Assembly (NCBI GenBank): GCA_900175165.2 | Contig: FWWN02000482.1 | Span: 36,104-100,103 of the forward strand | Direction of reading: 5' to 3' | Source of the DNA: Rhizomucor pusillus | Taxonomy: Eukaryota; Mucoromycota; Mucoromycetes; Mucorales; Lichtheimiaceae | DNA length: 64,000 bases | Shown here: positions 9,206 to 23,500 of the stretch, in pieces | Position numbering within the stretch: the first letter of the stretch is position 1 | Layout of the letters: each line of letters opens with the position of its first letter | Translations under genes and position numbers: made by a program | Notes under the pieces: generated by a model | The model's database searches: none | Told to the model about the DNA's origin: nothing | The model's input: only the letters and a program-made list of their open reading frames with translations

Positions 9206-12200
9206 TTAGCAGCAGCAACGCTTGCCAAGCTTTTTGTGTTTGCGTCTTCGTTCGTCTAATTCAAGATGTCGGGCGGTAGATACAACGTTGGGGAAATACC
9301 ATTGATTGACAAACGCGACGGCGTAGCGGGGTAAGAATGCAATGATCGTAACAAGGATCAGCGTCATCCAGAAGGAAAGGTCAGAGAATACCATGAATCC
9401 CATGCCATAGATATCAACGCTTCTAAAGAGGCTGTAAATGACAACGAACACGAATGTAAACACCACACCGAAGGCGACAAAGAAGATCTGGAACCAGGTC
9501 CAATACCAGGTATTGAACCCTGGTACAATGTTCGCCAGCAGAACCACTGCAAGTGCCACCGCTGTCGAGAATTCAAGGTTCGATGTTGGCAGGCCGTTCG
9601 GGTGTGGATCCTTGCTGTAGTATACAAAGTAGTATCCAAAGTAAAGAACAAGAGACTGCCACGCTGCATCCAGACAATACAGGCAGTACAACTTGCGGGT
9701 GTATAAAAGATGATGGGTGCCAACTTCGTAGGTCTGTGGAAACCGTTTCAGGAAGGGCGCAGTGATATCTTGATCGGAGCAGCCGAGCACGACAACCGGT
9801 GCGACGGTGAAAATAACATTGTACAGCTGGTGGAGCGAGTAGTCGTAAAACAGGCCGCCCGAGAATCGACTGTATATCTGGAACCACAGTGGCGGGAGGA
9901 TAAACAAAAGATTCTTGAAAAAGAAGTTGAGAATCATTTCTGAAGTGCGTCGATAATTCCAGTGACCTTGCACAAGCAAGAGTTTCTGAAGAAATCTGAA
10001 TTGGCCTATAGCATAGTCGGATGCCATCGATGCTTGCACACCTTCTTGGCCTGCAATGCCAACACCGATATTGGCAGACTGGATCATGCTCACATCGTTC
10101 GCACCATCGCCGACTGCTAACGTCACAGCACCGACGCCGTCCTTGACCATCTCAACCACCAGCGCCTTTTGCAATGGACTCACTCGGCAGCACACAACGC
10201 TCTTGCACAAAAGAGCAAGTTGTAGTAATGCTTGCTTTCTCTCTGGTGTCTCGAACAAGTAGGTCAGCGCCGCGCCTTCGATAATCAGCGCATTTTCCGG
10301 CCCGTCTGGTTGTTTGTTCATGGCTGCGGTGATATTCTGTATCTCTTGCACCAAGTCTACCTCACCCGAAGAGGCTTCAGGTCCACGAAGTGTCCATATC
10401 TGCATGCCCGCTTCTAAGACGCTGCTTGCGTATCCAATATTGATGGCCGTTTCGAGCTTATCGCCCGTAAGCACCCAGACTTTGATGCCAGCGTGTCGCA
10501 AATCCTCGATACACTGCGGTACACCTTCCTGCAATTTATCTTCGATAGCCGTTGCGCCCAAAAGGACAAGTTGGCGCTCCATTTCGTCTTGCAGTGCTTC
10601 CATCTTTTCCGTACGGTTCTCTGCAGCGGTGCTTGCTTCGTCGTAGCGCTTGGCCCAATCCTGGTACTCCATAGGTTCTAGCTTCTTGCATGCAAGCACA
10701 AGCGTGCGGAGGCCATCGTTTGAAAATACATCAATGTCATCCTGTGTCTGCTGCACGAGTTCTTTTGACTGCGTATCACTACCGAGGCGTTCCAAAATCA
10801 CATTATCCGCGCCTTTGCAGTAAAGTACAATGTCGTTCCAAGGCTCAGGTCTTTTCACAATCACGCTCATCCGTTTGCGTGTTGAGTTAAATTCGAGAAC
10901 ATTGAGAAGCTCAAACTCATACTCGACGCCCAAAAAATCGACAAACAATTGTTTGCCTCGACGCGCTACGAACGCGAACCCGACATCGCGCGCTGCACTC
11001 ACAAGTGCTGCCTCGTCAGGAGATTCGGCTTTGTATACAATCTGCGTGTCGACCGTCATGTCCACGATATCCGGACGTTCAACGTTTGCAATCGATTGAA
11101 ACTCTTCACCACGTGTGCTGGCACGACTGGCACGACTGGCGTGTCGAGTAACTCTGCGCTCCCCTTTCACTTTTCGTTTGAACCTTCTACCTCGGTTCTT
11201 CATTGCTTCACGGAACCCGGTACCAGTTTTCTCGTTTGTTGCTGACGCTTTGTCGTCTTCGATAACCTGAGGTTGCAATTCATCCAAATTATCTCCTCCA
11301 TCTTCATCGTCATCTTCGATAATTGCTTTGCCGTTCCTGTCAATCTTTTCAACAATCACAGTGTGACACAATGCAAGGTTCATGAAAAATTCCTGCACCT
11401 TGTCCCTGTGCGTAGTTTCTTTGTCTTCTTTAGATGTCGAATCAGATGGATGCAGGTCCCACAAGACGGCAGGGTCGGCGAACGAAAGTCGTTTTGGATC
11501 CAAGCTGCTGTATTTCGGCGTAAAGAGAGACGTCAATGCACGTTTGTATTCTTCGAAAATGCCTGCACGTCGTTCCTGGAAACTCGAATCGTCACCTGCG
11601 TCTCGCTTCTCTGCCATGTCTTCTTCTGCTGTTGCTACCGGTCCCAGCGACGCTGATTCCTTGGCTCCCAATAGATTGATTTGCTGGGACGCGTCTTCTT
11701 CCACTGCAGACGCGGCTGCCGCTACCGCTGGTGGTGGTCCCGTCGTCATCGTCGACGCAGCTCTCTGCTCCTGTCTTTCTCGGCGCAGTCTGGCACCACG
11801 TGCACCCTCTGACTCTGGTGCAAACCCATTGTTGCCGTACCGTTTTCCGTCAATCGAGCATTCACGGAATTCCATGATATTTCGCGTCAACGTGCCTGTC
11901 TTGTCAGAAAACAGATACTCCACTTGACCCAAATCATCCGATAAATTCCACTAGAGATATTCCCTCCCGTAAATAAATGGACCTGGCTTAACGATGATGG
12001 CAAAAGGTCTGGGAAACGACTTACAGATTTCGGTACGCAGGGAGTATCTGACGCTTCATCGTACATGTCAATATCACTCCAAATAAAATAAGCCTAATTG
12101 CTCAAGTTGGTCAATAAACCTTGTAGGTTTTTACCCCTGAATCTACAACGAAGGTGATAATACTCACATGGAACGTCTTTACAAATTCTATGGAAACATA

Positions 12201-13664
12201 GAGCGAGATGGGGATGATATTCTGAAAGATAATCAAGCTCGACCTAATATATACACGGTAAATTAATGAACCCTTCAAGAAAAAGAATAGCTTATGTTAC
12301 CAAAAGTTCATGAATCCAACGAATGCCGGCGAATCGGTCTGACGCGAGTACAGACTCGTTCCAGCATCAGCGTCGTCCTCGGCTTTCATGACACCGGCGA
12401 GGATTGCACATACAAGGCAGAGTAGTACGAGAACAACGAAAGCAATGATAATCTCCTGATTCATTTGCTTCTCGATGCGGCTGCGTTTGCTCGGGGTCTT
12501 ATTTGAGTTGAGAATGATTTTGGATTCAGGCCCGGTGTAGAGCACAAGCGCGACTGCCCAGTGTGTGTTCCTGACAACGTGGCCGCGTAGAACAATGTTG
12601 TCAATATTGATTGGTATCTTTTTGCGTTCTTTCCAGCCGCCGTTTCCTTCGTGATGCTTCTCCAGCAGCACCATGGTACCTTCAAACGAATACAAGTCCG
12701 GCGTGGGTGCTGGCGCATCAATGTACAAGTGAACATCGTTGAGACACTCTGTGCCTGACTGGATATGGCTCAGCTCAGGCACACAGTATCGAGGTTTCAG
12801 GTTCGTCTCGCCATCGAGATCCTTTGTCTCGACAAAGCACACACCCGTCGGGTCGGAGCTCGAGAGCAGCACAGCGTCGGCAGGACAGCTCTCACCGTTC
12901 CGCAGCAGAATAAAGTCGCCCACTCGTACATCCATCGACACCGAGCGTCCAAAGTATCCCTTCTTCTTTTCCGAATCTTCATCTTCTGATGATGGTGGCG
13001 GTTGTTGGTTCTTTTTGGGAGCGGGATAATTTACATTGTCGTATCCAAGGAGGGTGTAAGTGATGGTGCTGTTGTATCTCGCATCGACCTTGTGGCGCTG
13101 GTAGTCTTCAAAGCCATCCTTGACGGCCGAAATGGCGACAACGACGCAGATAGGCAGGACTGTGAGCGCTGGATTCTTTATACCAAAATAGGGTATCAGC
13201 TGCAAGATGGCCTGCGCAAGAAAGTACATGTTTGCAGCACGTCTAAACTGCTCAAACAAGTTTTTCGGCACAAACGTCAGCGGCGTATACTTGGACGTGC
13301 GTACTCTGTTCGAGACAAACCGCCGTTTCGGCGATCCGTCTGCATTCAGCTCGTAACTCGGCAGGGGAAGATTGACAAATACTCGGCGGCCGCCATCTGT
13401 TATTCGTCGTAATTTCACCCTGGAGGTGTCTTCTTGTTCTTGTTGTTCGCTGTGCCGATGAGGCTGAGGCGTTGGAGGCTGGGAAAGGGCGAGTGAGTCG
13501 GCAGGCGGCGTAGAGGAGGAGGAGGAGGAGGTGTTGTTGTTGTTGCTGTTGATGGAGAGTGCAGCCATATCGATTTCTTCATAGTTGTCGTCCCTACGTA
13601 AGGGAGCGTCGTAGTGCGACCGAGCAGTTTTCCGTCGTCGCGAGAGTGTCTTCAGGATATCCAT
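9206..13664 (-). CDS. P4-type ATPase, Dnf-like phospholipid flippase
   Basis: Four exons (12301-13664, 12168-12243, 12025-12093, 9206-11950) encode 1,417 residues. The order is typical: a disordered N-terminus, [20 protein letters not shown], helices 1-2, actuator loop with DLDGETNLK (about residue 295), helices 3-4 with [15 protein letters not shown] on the second exon, phosphorylation motif [10 protein letters not shown] (Asp near 520), nucleotide-binding region with [12 protein letters not shown], hinge [11 protein letters not shown] and six C-terminal helices. The long insertion after the phosphorylation site (containing [15 protein letters not shown]) and the N-terminal signature resemble yeast Dnf1/Dnf2 more than Drs2 or Neo1. 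Such pumps move phosphatidylcholine/ethanolamine analogues to the cytosolic leaflet, with a Cdc50-type subunit. The protein ends GKRCCC, a possible lipidation site. Confidence 0.9.
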
Positions 13665-14565
13665 GTATTCATATGCATTTGGAAAAAAGAGAAGCAGAAA
13701 ATGCTTCTAAATGTAGCACCAGAATGGTTGCTTTACGATCCGCTTGCTGCCTTCGCCCTGAAGTGGGGTGAATCCTCATCCAATCATTACATCGTCGGCC
13801 CGGCTGAAGCATCTCAAAAGGGGCTTGTTGCGTGAATACAGATGGATGCGATGGTCCATCGCCTCGTCGTATGTGCATCTCCTGCTATCAATGGACAGAG
13901 AATGGCAATACCGCTTTTATCGAATTGGTTTTCTTTTTCGCCCATTTTCTTATTCTTTGTCTCAGTCTGTTTCCTGATTTGCGGATTCGGGTAACAAAAG
14001 AGTAAACCTAAAAAGCCTCCACAAGAAAATAGATCACAGCCAGCGGTAAATCGCTCTAGTCATCTGAGGTTGCGCACGCCAAGACTGACACAGCTGATGG
14101 CGGCGGCGCACTACAGTGCTAGTGCTTTTGGTGCAAACAAAAAAGTGCTTTCACATACAGGATTTAAAATGTTCAGATCAACTTTGGATAGCAACAATAT
14201 AGCACGATGTACCTGGGTGCATCCTAATTATCCGCCACTTTGTGCTGATTTGTTTTTTGAACAATAAATACGCTGCATTGCAGGACCGTATCGAGACTCT
14301 TATTACTACTTGAACCCAAACTACTCACTACCGCTTACAGTGATCTATACCGCTGTTCAAAATCGTCTCTGGCACATATGCACAGTATCAAGAATAGGGA
14401 GGGGTTTTCTAAGGGTAGATCTGCAAACATTACTGCCTTATGCTGAGAGTACAGTAACAGGTTCAAAACCTTACAGGCATATATCCTTACAATAATTGGA
14501 TTCGTAACAAAGGGATTTAACAGCTGCGCGCGTGGCACCTTTATTTATATGTATTTATCTTTATA
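13665..14565. other. Intergenic region between P4-ATPase and dynein genes
   Basis: Upstream region of the P4-ATPase and 3' flank of the dynein gene, both on the minus strand. Only short frames without recognisable content are present. Confidence 0.4.
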
Positions 14566-17500
14566 TTAAAAAGAAATGACGACTGCAACGGCTCTCTGAG
14601 GAATACGCTCCTTGTCCTCAGGATCAGCAGGTACGTGGATAGTGAAGAGCAAGTCTGATCTATCGGCGTTCAGGTAAACTGGCAAGGGAATCTTGTTGGT
14701 ATCGCTCTGCATATCGCTCTTAATCCATCGCAAGTTGCAATCGGGCATCTTGGTCGATGGTTCTGACGTCAAGTGCACTTGCTTGTCTTCCCAGCGTCCG
14801 CCTTCCATGCGTAAGCCACGTACAGAGTAACCTTCGCTCTCGTTGACGCCAATGTCGACTTCCAATACAAGCTCTTCAAGCGACCATTGGTTGCGCTGAG
14901 CAGTTGCTTGCCGAGTAGCGGTAACATACGCCTCTGGACTGAACAATCCACCAAGCCAAACTTGGATGTTCTCGTATCGATCCTCTTTGGCAATATTCTC
15001 CACTTGTTCCAGGCGCGACTTGAGATCGGCTATCCACACATTCAATGATATGTTCTTTGGAACCTTGTAACGCTTCCAATGTTCAGGAATCAATCCCTTG
15101 GTCAGCCAGCTCATCAATTGACGCAAGTGGTTGGTCTGTTTCAATTCGCCGGAGCACACTTTCTGTAAGGAGCCGAGATCTTCGCGTATCGTACGCAAGA
15201 GACTGCGAGCAATCTGGTTTTCACGCTCAAAGAAGCGGAATAGAGGATCCATGACGTTGTTGGCATTGTCTCGTTTGATGATAGAAAGACTTTCGGGAAG
15301 CAATTCAAGCCATCCGCTGATGTTGGCGCTAAGCGCCCGCATCCAAGCCGGTTGTTGGCTCGATGCACTCTGTTTGGCCGTATCTTGCGTGTATGCAACC
15401 TCGTCATCGTCGCTGATACTCTTCATCTTTCGCACCTTGGAAAGCATCGTCTCGCCCTTGAGAGTCAACAGCACACGCTCGGCGTTGCCAGGCAGACCAA
15501 GCCAGGTAGGTGGTTCGCGGTCGGGAAGCTTGCTGACCCACTCTAAGAACTGCTCTATCTTTGTACCGTCTGGTACAACAACAGGCGCGTCGTTGTCGCC
15601 TGTCTTCTTGACAATTTCAAAGTCCAAGTCATAGCAGTGGTGTGTAAACAATGTGTTTACAAATGAATCCAATAAGCGCTGATCGAATTCATTATCGATG
15701 CGACCACCATAAATAGACTGCTTGAGAAGTGATCGAATAGCATCCCATGGGATCTTTTCGGGCGATATGTTGGCTCTTCCACCTGCTGCGGCGTCAAGCC
15801 ACTTGTCGATGGTATTGAATGCACTGTCTTGGTCGGAATCATTGAACTCGTACGTCTTGGTCCATCCAAGAGGTACATAGCGGAGACGTTCTTGGACGAC
15901 GGCGTGAAGCCATGCAAGCATAAAGTACAGGCGCACACGTTCGCTGGGTCCCTTTTGAAGACGTGATTGAGGGATGCTACGCAGCGATTCTTGCAAGTTG
16001 GCCTTGATACCTGGTGGTGGTTCGAACATCAAAACACGAGACATACGCAGCAAGTTGACGGGGACCTTTGGATTGGTCTCCATTGTCAAGAATAGGCGGA
16101 AGCTGCGATGAGGTTTCATGCTGTGTAACTTTTTTTCTAGCTGACCAAGCCATGCAGGAGCAAGGTGTACGTTCTTAAGCATGACCCAGTTGCCAGTCTT
16201 GATAGCAGAAGAAATAGCTTGGTCTGCAAGAGTAAAACCTTCTGCAGAACCCATAGCGACCGACGTACAGCGCACATTGGTCTCAGCGACCAGGTTGTCA
16301 ACACGATAACTGGCATCGTAACCAGGAATAGAGCAAAGCGCCAAGGGTGTACTGCTGCTAACTTCATCGTTAACCAATTGTTGCAAGTTAAGCTCATCCG
16401 CATTGACAAAGTCGGAACCAAAGATTTCGGACGCAAACATGGTTGCAGCAGGCAGTAATCGATCAGGTCGGAAACATTTCACTAGAAGCATTCTGCGCAG
16501 AGCATCCACGACATCTACAGATATATTTGTTTAGCACCATACCACCTACTTCTAATTTGTAATGTAGAAAAAAATGGAGAACTTACTGTTCCTTCCAGCA
16601 TTGTCCCAGCATGCAGGTACCGCTGTTTCCGCTTGAGGATGGTCGACGAATGCACGCCAGTCATCCACGTTCTGATTAATGTGGTCAACCATAGACTTGA
16701 AGCAGTTCAGCGTCGCAAATTCCTTGATACGCTGTGCCGTTTCATCTGCAATAAAGTCAGGGAGACCCATGCTGGCAGTTGTCGCTGTTGATCCAGGGAC
16801 AACATCGCCGCCGCTAAGCAAGAAGTCATACTCAGCTTCGTCCACGCTTTCGTTCGTTCCACGTATCTGAATTTGACACATCAAAACAGCAAGCATAATA
16901 TGATCTTCGTGCAACAAAGTGCGGGAAGTTCGCTTGTAAGTAACATGGAACAAATCGCGCGATAATATTTGAAGACGTTCGATTGGATCGGTGATTCCTT
17001 TGAGGTTCGGGTTAGCATGCAACACGTACTCGAAGATTTCATAGAAGAAATCAAGTGAGAATTGATAGAAGTGGTGAATGAGATTGAGTTGCTCCATAAC
17101 AAAGAAGATAGAGCTGCATGCATGAGCCAATGGACTGTAGACAGCGGTTGTTTGCTCGACTTCCTGCATGATCGTGTTTGTTTCATCCACCTTCCGAGTG
17201 ACGTCTGCAGCCTCTTTCTTGAGCGTCTCCAGTGTCTCAATGACCTTGTCATCGTCCAAAATATTGCCCTTGCTTTCATTGAGTGCTTGTAGCAAGGACT
17301 TTTCAAGATGGCGAAGTTTGAGCTGGAATTCGCCCTGCAACTTGATCAAATCTGTTCTGCGTTGATCCACGTCGGGTCGTTCAGCCTTGAGCACCTTGTT
17401 CAAACATTGGCTTTGAAGACTGCTGCGAGTAACCGTAAAGTTGACAAATGTCACGCGCGAGCAGATATCTGGTGGGAAGCTGACAGATGGATCACGAGTT

Positions 17501-20500
17501 GAAAGGAAGAGCGTGAACGAAGGCGAAAAGTCGATATCCTGGTTGCCCAGACGAATGAGTACACGACCGCCAGTTCGACGCAGCTCCTTGTTCAATACAG
17601 GGTTGAGGATAGGATCCAAGTGCTCGACATCTTGAATAAGAATCGGATTACCGAAACGCAAAGCACTTTCGAGATTCTTAATGAACGAATCATCCAAGAA
17701 ACTGGTAACGGTGATCTTGCGATCCTTATATTCGTTCACCAAAAAGTTGGTTGCTTGACCGGATGGATCAATAACAAGTGGATAACGATCGAAACGCTTA
17801 AGCATGATGGCGTTTTCGATACACAAGTCGTCGGCAGGCAACGAGTTTTCTTGCCATGACAAACGGTCGTCCGCGGTCGAGAGATACTCTGTAAGGGACA
17901 TGTCCTGCTTGAATTGGATTCCGGCTGCAATCAAGTGTCCAGTCCACTTTTGAAGCAAAAGCTCACGATATTGCTGGTCAAAGTAACCACCGTAGGCAAG
18001 GAAGGCTGCAGATAGCAAAACGTCGCCCACAATTGTACCCATTTGGCTTTCGAAGGCTTGACTTGCTGTCTCCCAACGAACCTTTTCTGAAGACAAGCTG
18101 CTAAGCAGTGTCAAGCTGCGATCAACTTTAGACTTCACGCGGTCCATTTCAGCCTTGATAAGTTGCGTTTCACCAACAAGTGCGGCGTATTCTTCCTTGT
18201 AACGACCGATACTGGCTTCCAAGTCGACAATCATCTGTTCGATTTCTGCAGCTTGTTTCTTGGTGTCTTCAGCACTTTGTTCAAGACTATCGACTTCCTC
18301 ACGCAAAGGTCCAACACGATCCAGAATATCAGAGTACTGTACTTGAGCAGCAACCCATTTCACCAAGGGACCGCAAGCCTTGGAAGCACGGTTGACAGTC
18401 TCATACTCGAAAGCTGGGTTATTCAAGTAGTTTCGACGCATGAAATCGCGAAGCTGCTTGGTCATTTGCGTCTCGGTGTTGTAGTTGACAATGCTGGTAA
18501 TAAAGTCATCACGTCGAATAATACTTTGTACAGTCTTCCAGCTTTCGATCTTGTGGCCCAACATAGTGCAAACAGACTCCATAGCCAATTTGACTGCTTC
18601 GGGAGGATTGCCCATGGCACGCACTTCGGTGAGGTGTTGTCTTTTGATATTGCTGACACTCTTTTGAGCTTCAAGCACAGCTGGCTCTGCCTTGGCCAGG
18701 TCGTCCAACACAATCGAACGTCGTTCTTGGATTTCCTACATAGCAAACAATGAATGAATATCCAGATCACTGTCATTTAGTGTTATTTAGAATCTTTACC
18801 TTGTTCTGGATTTCAAGAGCTTCCTGAATCTGAATAGAAGCAGCTTTCTTTTGTTCAGCTTCCTTTTCGTCGGCCAACATTTGGTTGATCTTATCATTGG
18901 CTTGAGCATTTTTGACTTCAAGCTGATTCTTCTTGATAGCCAAACTCTTGCGGAGCTCCTCCACCTTGACGACAGTATCCTTGAGTTTCTCAAGACCGAC
19001 ATTCAAGTGACGCTGTTGTTCTTCGAGGTCTTCGCGCTTCTCATTGTACAATCGTACATAGTGAGAGATGAAATCCAAAAAGTGGCGAGGTGTCACATAG
19101 TTATGTCGTCCTTGACGCTTGCTTAATTTAGCATTGATCTCATACAGAGACTGGTGCACAAACACGAGCGCATTGACCACTGCCTCTCGATGCGTGGGAG
19201 GGATGGGAAGATTGCGGTAGGCAATAGGGAAGTTGAGCGGTGCCGCATATGTTGGGACATCGAGATCCAATGTCTTTGTAAACTCCATACCAACTTGATA
19301 GAAGGCTTGATCAGGCCAGTCTCCAAACCAATCGAGCACACAACGGTTGAACAAGGCAGGAGAGGTAGCTGCTCGCGAAGCCAAACCACCCTCTGGTGGA
19401 TTCATGGTGAAAACAACGTGTAGGTTTCTCATGACCTGCTGCGTGAACCACTTGTACAATTCTTCGTTCGAGTCCAGCATGAGACCTTCTCTCTGAGCAC
19501 CTTCCTTGCAAGCAGTCATCAAAGAAGCATATTCGTCGCCTTCAAAAAGACCAGGCACTTCAGCGTTAGCCAAAAGCGTGTTCATGCGTTCCAAGAAACC
19601 AGAATCGAGAACGTTGGACTCATCCATGATAAAGCAAATCTTTTCTCCTTTGCAGCCTGCTCGACGCAGAACGCCACGAAGATCGTCATCGAAATCGGCG
19701 CCAGTGTATTTGTTGTGTACCTTGACTTGGAATACACTGAGACCGTTCATCCAGGCAACAAAGCGGGAAAGCGTTGTCTTGCCGGAACCGCTAACACCGA
19801 TAAGCAGCAAATGACCTTGAGGTTGTCTAAAGACTCGATCGATTCGGAGAACATGCTCCAGTACATCGTTGAACAAGACCAATGCGACATCCAATTCTTC
19901 TTCGTAAAAGACCTTGAGACGAGCCTTTGCATAGTCCCGCAGTTGTTCGCGTCCAACAGGGATGTAGTGCTTGGATAGCCAGTTAGAGAACAGGATAGGT
20001 CGCTCAAGAGCTTCTTCCTTGTTAAGAGCAGGGAAGTGCTTCATGGCGATAGAGTCAATCATTTCATCGGTCCATTGGCGTTCTTCTTCGTCTACAAGAC
20101 GATCTTGGAATAGACGCAAGGCTTCGTGAGCCCAGATACGGACCAGACCCTCAACAGTCAAAGTCTCCAAAGGCTTGATAGCTTCAAAGATACCACGGAC
20201 CCAACGAGTCAATTCACGAGGAGAGTAAATGTAATGTGCCTGAATATCGGGTGTGAACCGCTTCTGAGATGCCAGATACAGCTCCACCATGGCAGCCGTC
20301 AAAGGCTCGGCGTAACCGCGCAAGTTCGGGACAACCTTGAGCATGGCGCGAGTGAAAGTACCGTAAATCTGCATAAGCGACGTCTGACCAGCATAGTCCA
20401 CCATGACCAGAGGTGCATGGCGCAAGAAACGGTGTGAAAGGGGAACACGACCTGGATCGGTAGGTGGGTTACAAGCACCAACAAATTGGATACGTTCCAA

Positions 20501-23500
20501 AGTGACCCAGGACTTGTCGCTGGCTCGCCAGAATCCATTGTATTCCACAAGTTGGCGCAAGAACGAAATGACACGCTGTGTATTGTACTTGTCGGTTGCA
20601 GGCAAGTTGATTTCATCACAGAAAATAACAAGCCAACGTCCAATCATTGTAGGTGACAAAATAACACCGTTGGGAGTCTTTCGGTACTCGCAGTGTTGCT
20701 CGAATGTCTTCAAGATTAATTCAGGCGTAGTTGCACTGGAGAAGTTGAGACCGACGACCTCCATGTCTGGAAGTTTGCGAAGTGCACTGAACAAGGTCAT
20801 TGTTTTACCTGAACCAGGTGGACCGCAAAGAATGAGAGGTTTGTGCTCAGACAGCCACGAGTAAAGGACTTCTTCGTGGCGAATAGTATCGACAGTGGGA
20901 ATGATCATATCTGCGTCGGATACCTTGTGCGTCTCGATTTCTACAACTGGCACCTTCGATTCCCAAGGCACCCACTGGCCAGTATTGACAGCGATGTCAT
21001 AATCAATGATACTTGTATTGTTGCCAAGTGGTGGGAGCTCATATGTTGTGACGCCACGGATGTAATCACCAAGGACAGTACGGAGATCAAGTTTTGCATC
21101 ACCAGAGAAACTCCAGATAATGGAGTAAATGATGCGCTTGGTGATATAACCTTCCAAGTGATCGCCTGCCATGGGGAAATCAGGGTGCTGAGCATTGTAT
21201 TCAAGCACGTTCCGTACGGTCTTGTTGAGGAGCGAGAAAAATGTTGAGAGTACTCGCATGCGAGTAAAGTCCATAATGTGCTCCAATGTTCCTGCATAGT
21301 CGAGAGCCTTGGCAACCAAACCGCTTTCATCGGACAAATCGGGAGCCATGATATCTGCGATTTCACGCTGCGTGGCGAGATTAGGTGATACGGATGTCAA
21401 TTCTTCGCTCTCGGCGAGGCGACGGCTTGATGGACCTTCCTCTTCAATTTCATCCATAGGTACATTGCGCAAAGTCTCCAGATAGTTGGAAAAGATCATA
21501 GGCAAGGTGATAACATCCTCGCTGAACCAGACCATACCACAGCGAGAGACTGTAGCGAGAGTAGCATACTTGAGGGTCTCTACTTCAAACATGATGCGGA
21601 CATTTGGTGGGAGATTGAGACGTTCACCGTTAGGCAAAGTCAACAGTCTGTTATCGTCGAGCACAGAGTTCAAGTTTTCAACCCATTCAGGATCGACATC
21701 GCCGTCAAAAATAATCCAATGTCTCTTTTGACTTTCACCACGAACATTGTCCACGATCTTGCGAAGAATATGTGTGAAGAGACCATCCGTCCATTCTCTG
21801 GTAGTTGCATCCAATGTACCGTACAATGCATCTTTGGGAATAGCCTTTGGATCGATTGTGTAGGCAACACCTTCGACGCCTTCGACGCGTTCCAAAGCAG
21901 TCAGCAATGTCTTCCAAGCTGTCGATTTGCCAGATCCAGAAGGACCAACCATCATAAGACCATGATGGATATTTTGAATTTGATATAGCTGGATAACCTT
22001 TTCCATCCAGGCATCACCGCTGACAAGGCGGCGTTCGGCGCAAACTTTCTTGAGCTCTTCCTTGAGACGATCAAGATCAACAGGTGCATATTTAACACCT
22101 GGGAAGACATCAGCGAGCAAGCTAAGAAAAATAATGGATCAGATTCGAGCCTAGAACGATTCTCTTAGAAATTGCTAGCGCTTACCTGGTCAACAAAGGA
22201 ATATCGTCAGCTACAAGCTTGGGTACCATGGTTTCTCGAATACTATTCAAACATGGATAAGTGATATTATCAAAGGGCGATTGTATTGAGTCATTCGGGT
22301 ATTTACCTGGAAATAAGCAATTGTTGTTCTGGTACAGATTCAGAAATGCTGCTGTACTTGGACTTGTCTTCTTTGCCTTCCTCGATTTCCTTTCGCAAAG
22401 TTGCTAGACGCTCACGCTTCAAATTACCGGCGCTAACGAGCACACTCTTGAGTGCACGAAGACCGAAGTCATAGTGAGATTGAGGAGAAAGCTGCTCCGC
22501 GCACAAATTGAAGAGCGGCACGACTTTTGATGCCAAAGTTTCGGCGGTGCGGAAACCTTGAGAATACAACATGACTTGAGCAATGAGTTCTCTGTCGGGC
22601 TTTGTCATGGCGATGCTTCGGAACAGTTTCTTCAAGTTATCAGGCAAGTTGGAACGGCCGGCATAGCCAGGGTTCATAGTGATGAAGATACCGGTATCTG
22701 TGTTGACCTTGACGTTACGTCCAACAAGCTCAATTTCGTGGTTGGGGTTAGTCATGGCTTCCTTGAGACCCAATTGAATAGTCTGCACTTGTTGCGAGAC
22801 AGCAGAAAGGATACGTTCCTCCAAACGGTTAAATTCATCAAAACAGCCCCAAGCACCGACTTGGCAAAGACCAATGAAGATACGACCCATGGCCTGGAAA
22901 TCAAATGTCTCATCACAGCAGAAGACAAGGACAAAGCGACCGAGCTGCACACCGAGAGCCTTGACGGATTCGGTCTTACCGGTACCTGCAGGACCGAAGG
23001 GCGAACCACCGAGACGTTGCTCCAAAGCTTGGGTCAACGTGAGGTAACAACGGTCAGTAAGAGGCGTTTGCACAAGGCGGTCAGGGACGCCGAGGTACTC
23101 GTACCCATAATAGAATTGAGCATTGGCCATATTGATGGTCAATCTATGGATGGGATTTTCAACGCTGGCATTAAAGTAGAACCGCATCTGGTAAAGCCAG
23201 TTGAAATCCTTGGGGGAGGTGACGTTGTTAGTGAGCAGCTGACGGGTAACATCACGCTGGTGGACGAGCTCTGTAACCAAATGTTCGCACTTGCGTCGCT
23301 TGATTGCAGATAGATCGAGCAAGACGGCATCGGCAAGGATATTCAAATTACGTTCTACGAGCTGAATAGCTGTTTGCAGGGGAGCGGTATCTCGATCAGC
23401 ACTTTCGTTAATCGTATTCAGGGCCTTATCCACCGACTGTGTCCAGATGATCTGAGCTGCAAGCACAACTAGTTGAGCTGGGTAGCGGTCAATCCATTCC

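Noticed and set aside
9364..11927. Long frames antisense to or in other frames of the P4-ATPase (for example 11382-11927 plus, 9364-9723 minus)
   Set aside because: They mirror a strongly conserved coding exon and have no recognisable protein content.
15131..15634. 167-residue plus-strand frame inside the dynein gene
   Set aside because: Antisense shadow of the dynein C-terminal exon; composition follows the complementary codons.
18163..18753. 196-residue plus-strand frame inside dynein, and similarly 22558-23313 and 24487-25125
   Set aside because: Antisense shadows of conserved dynein exons.
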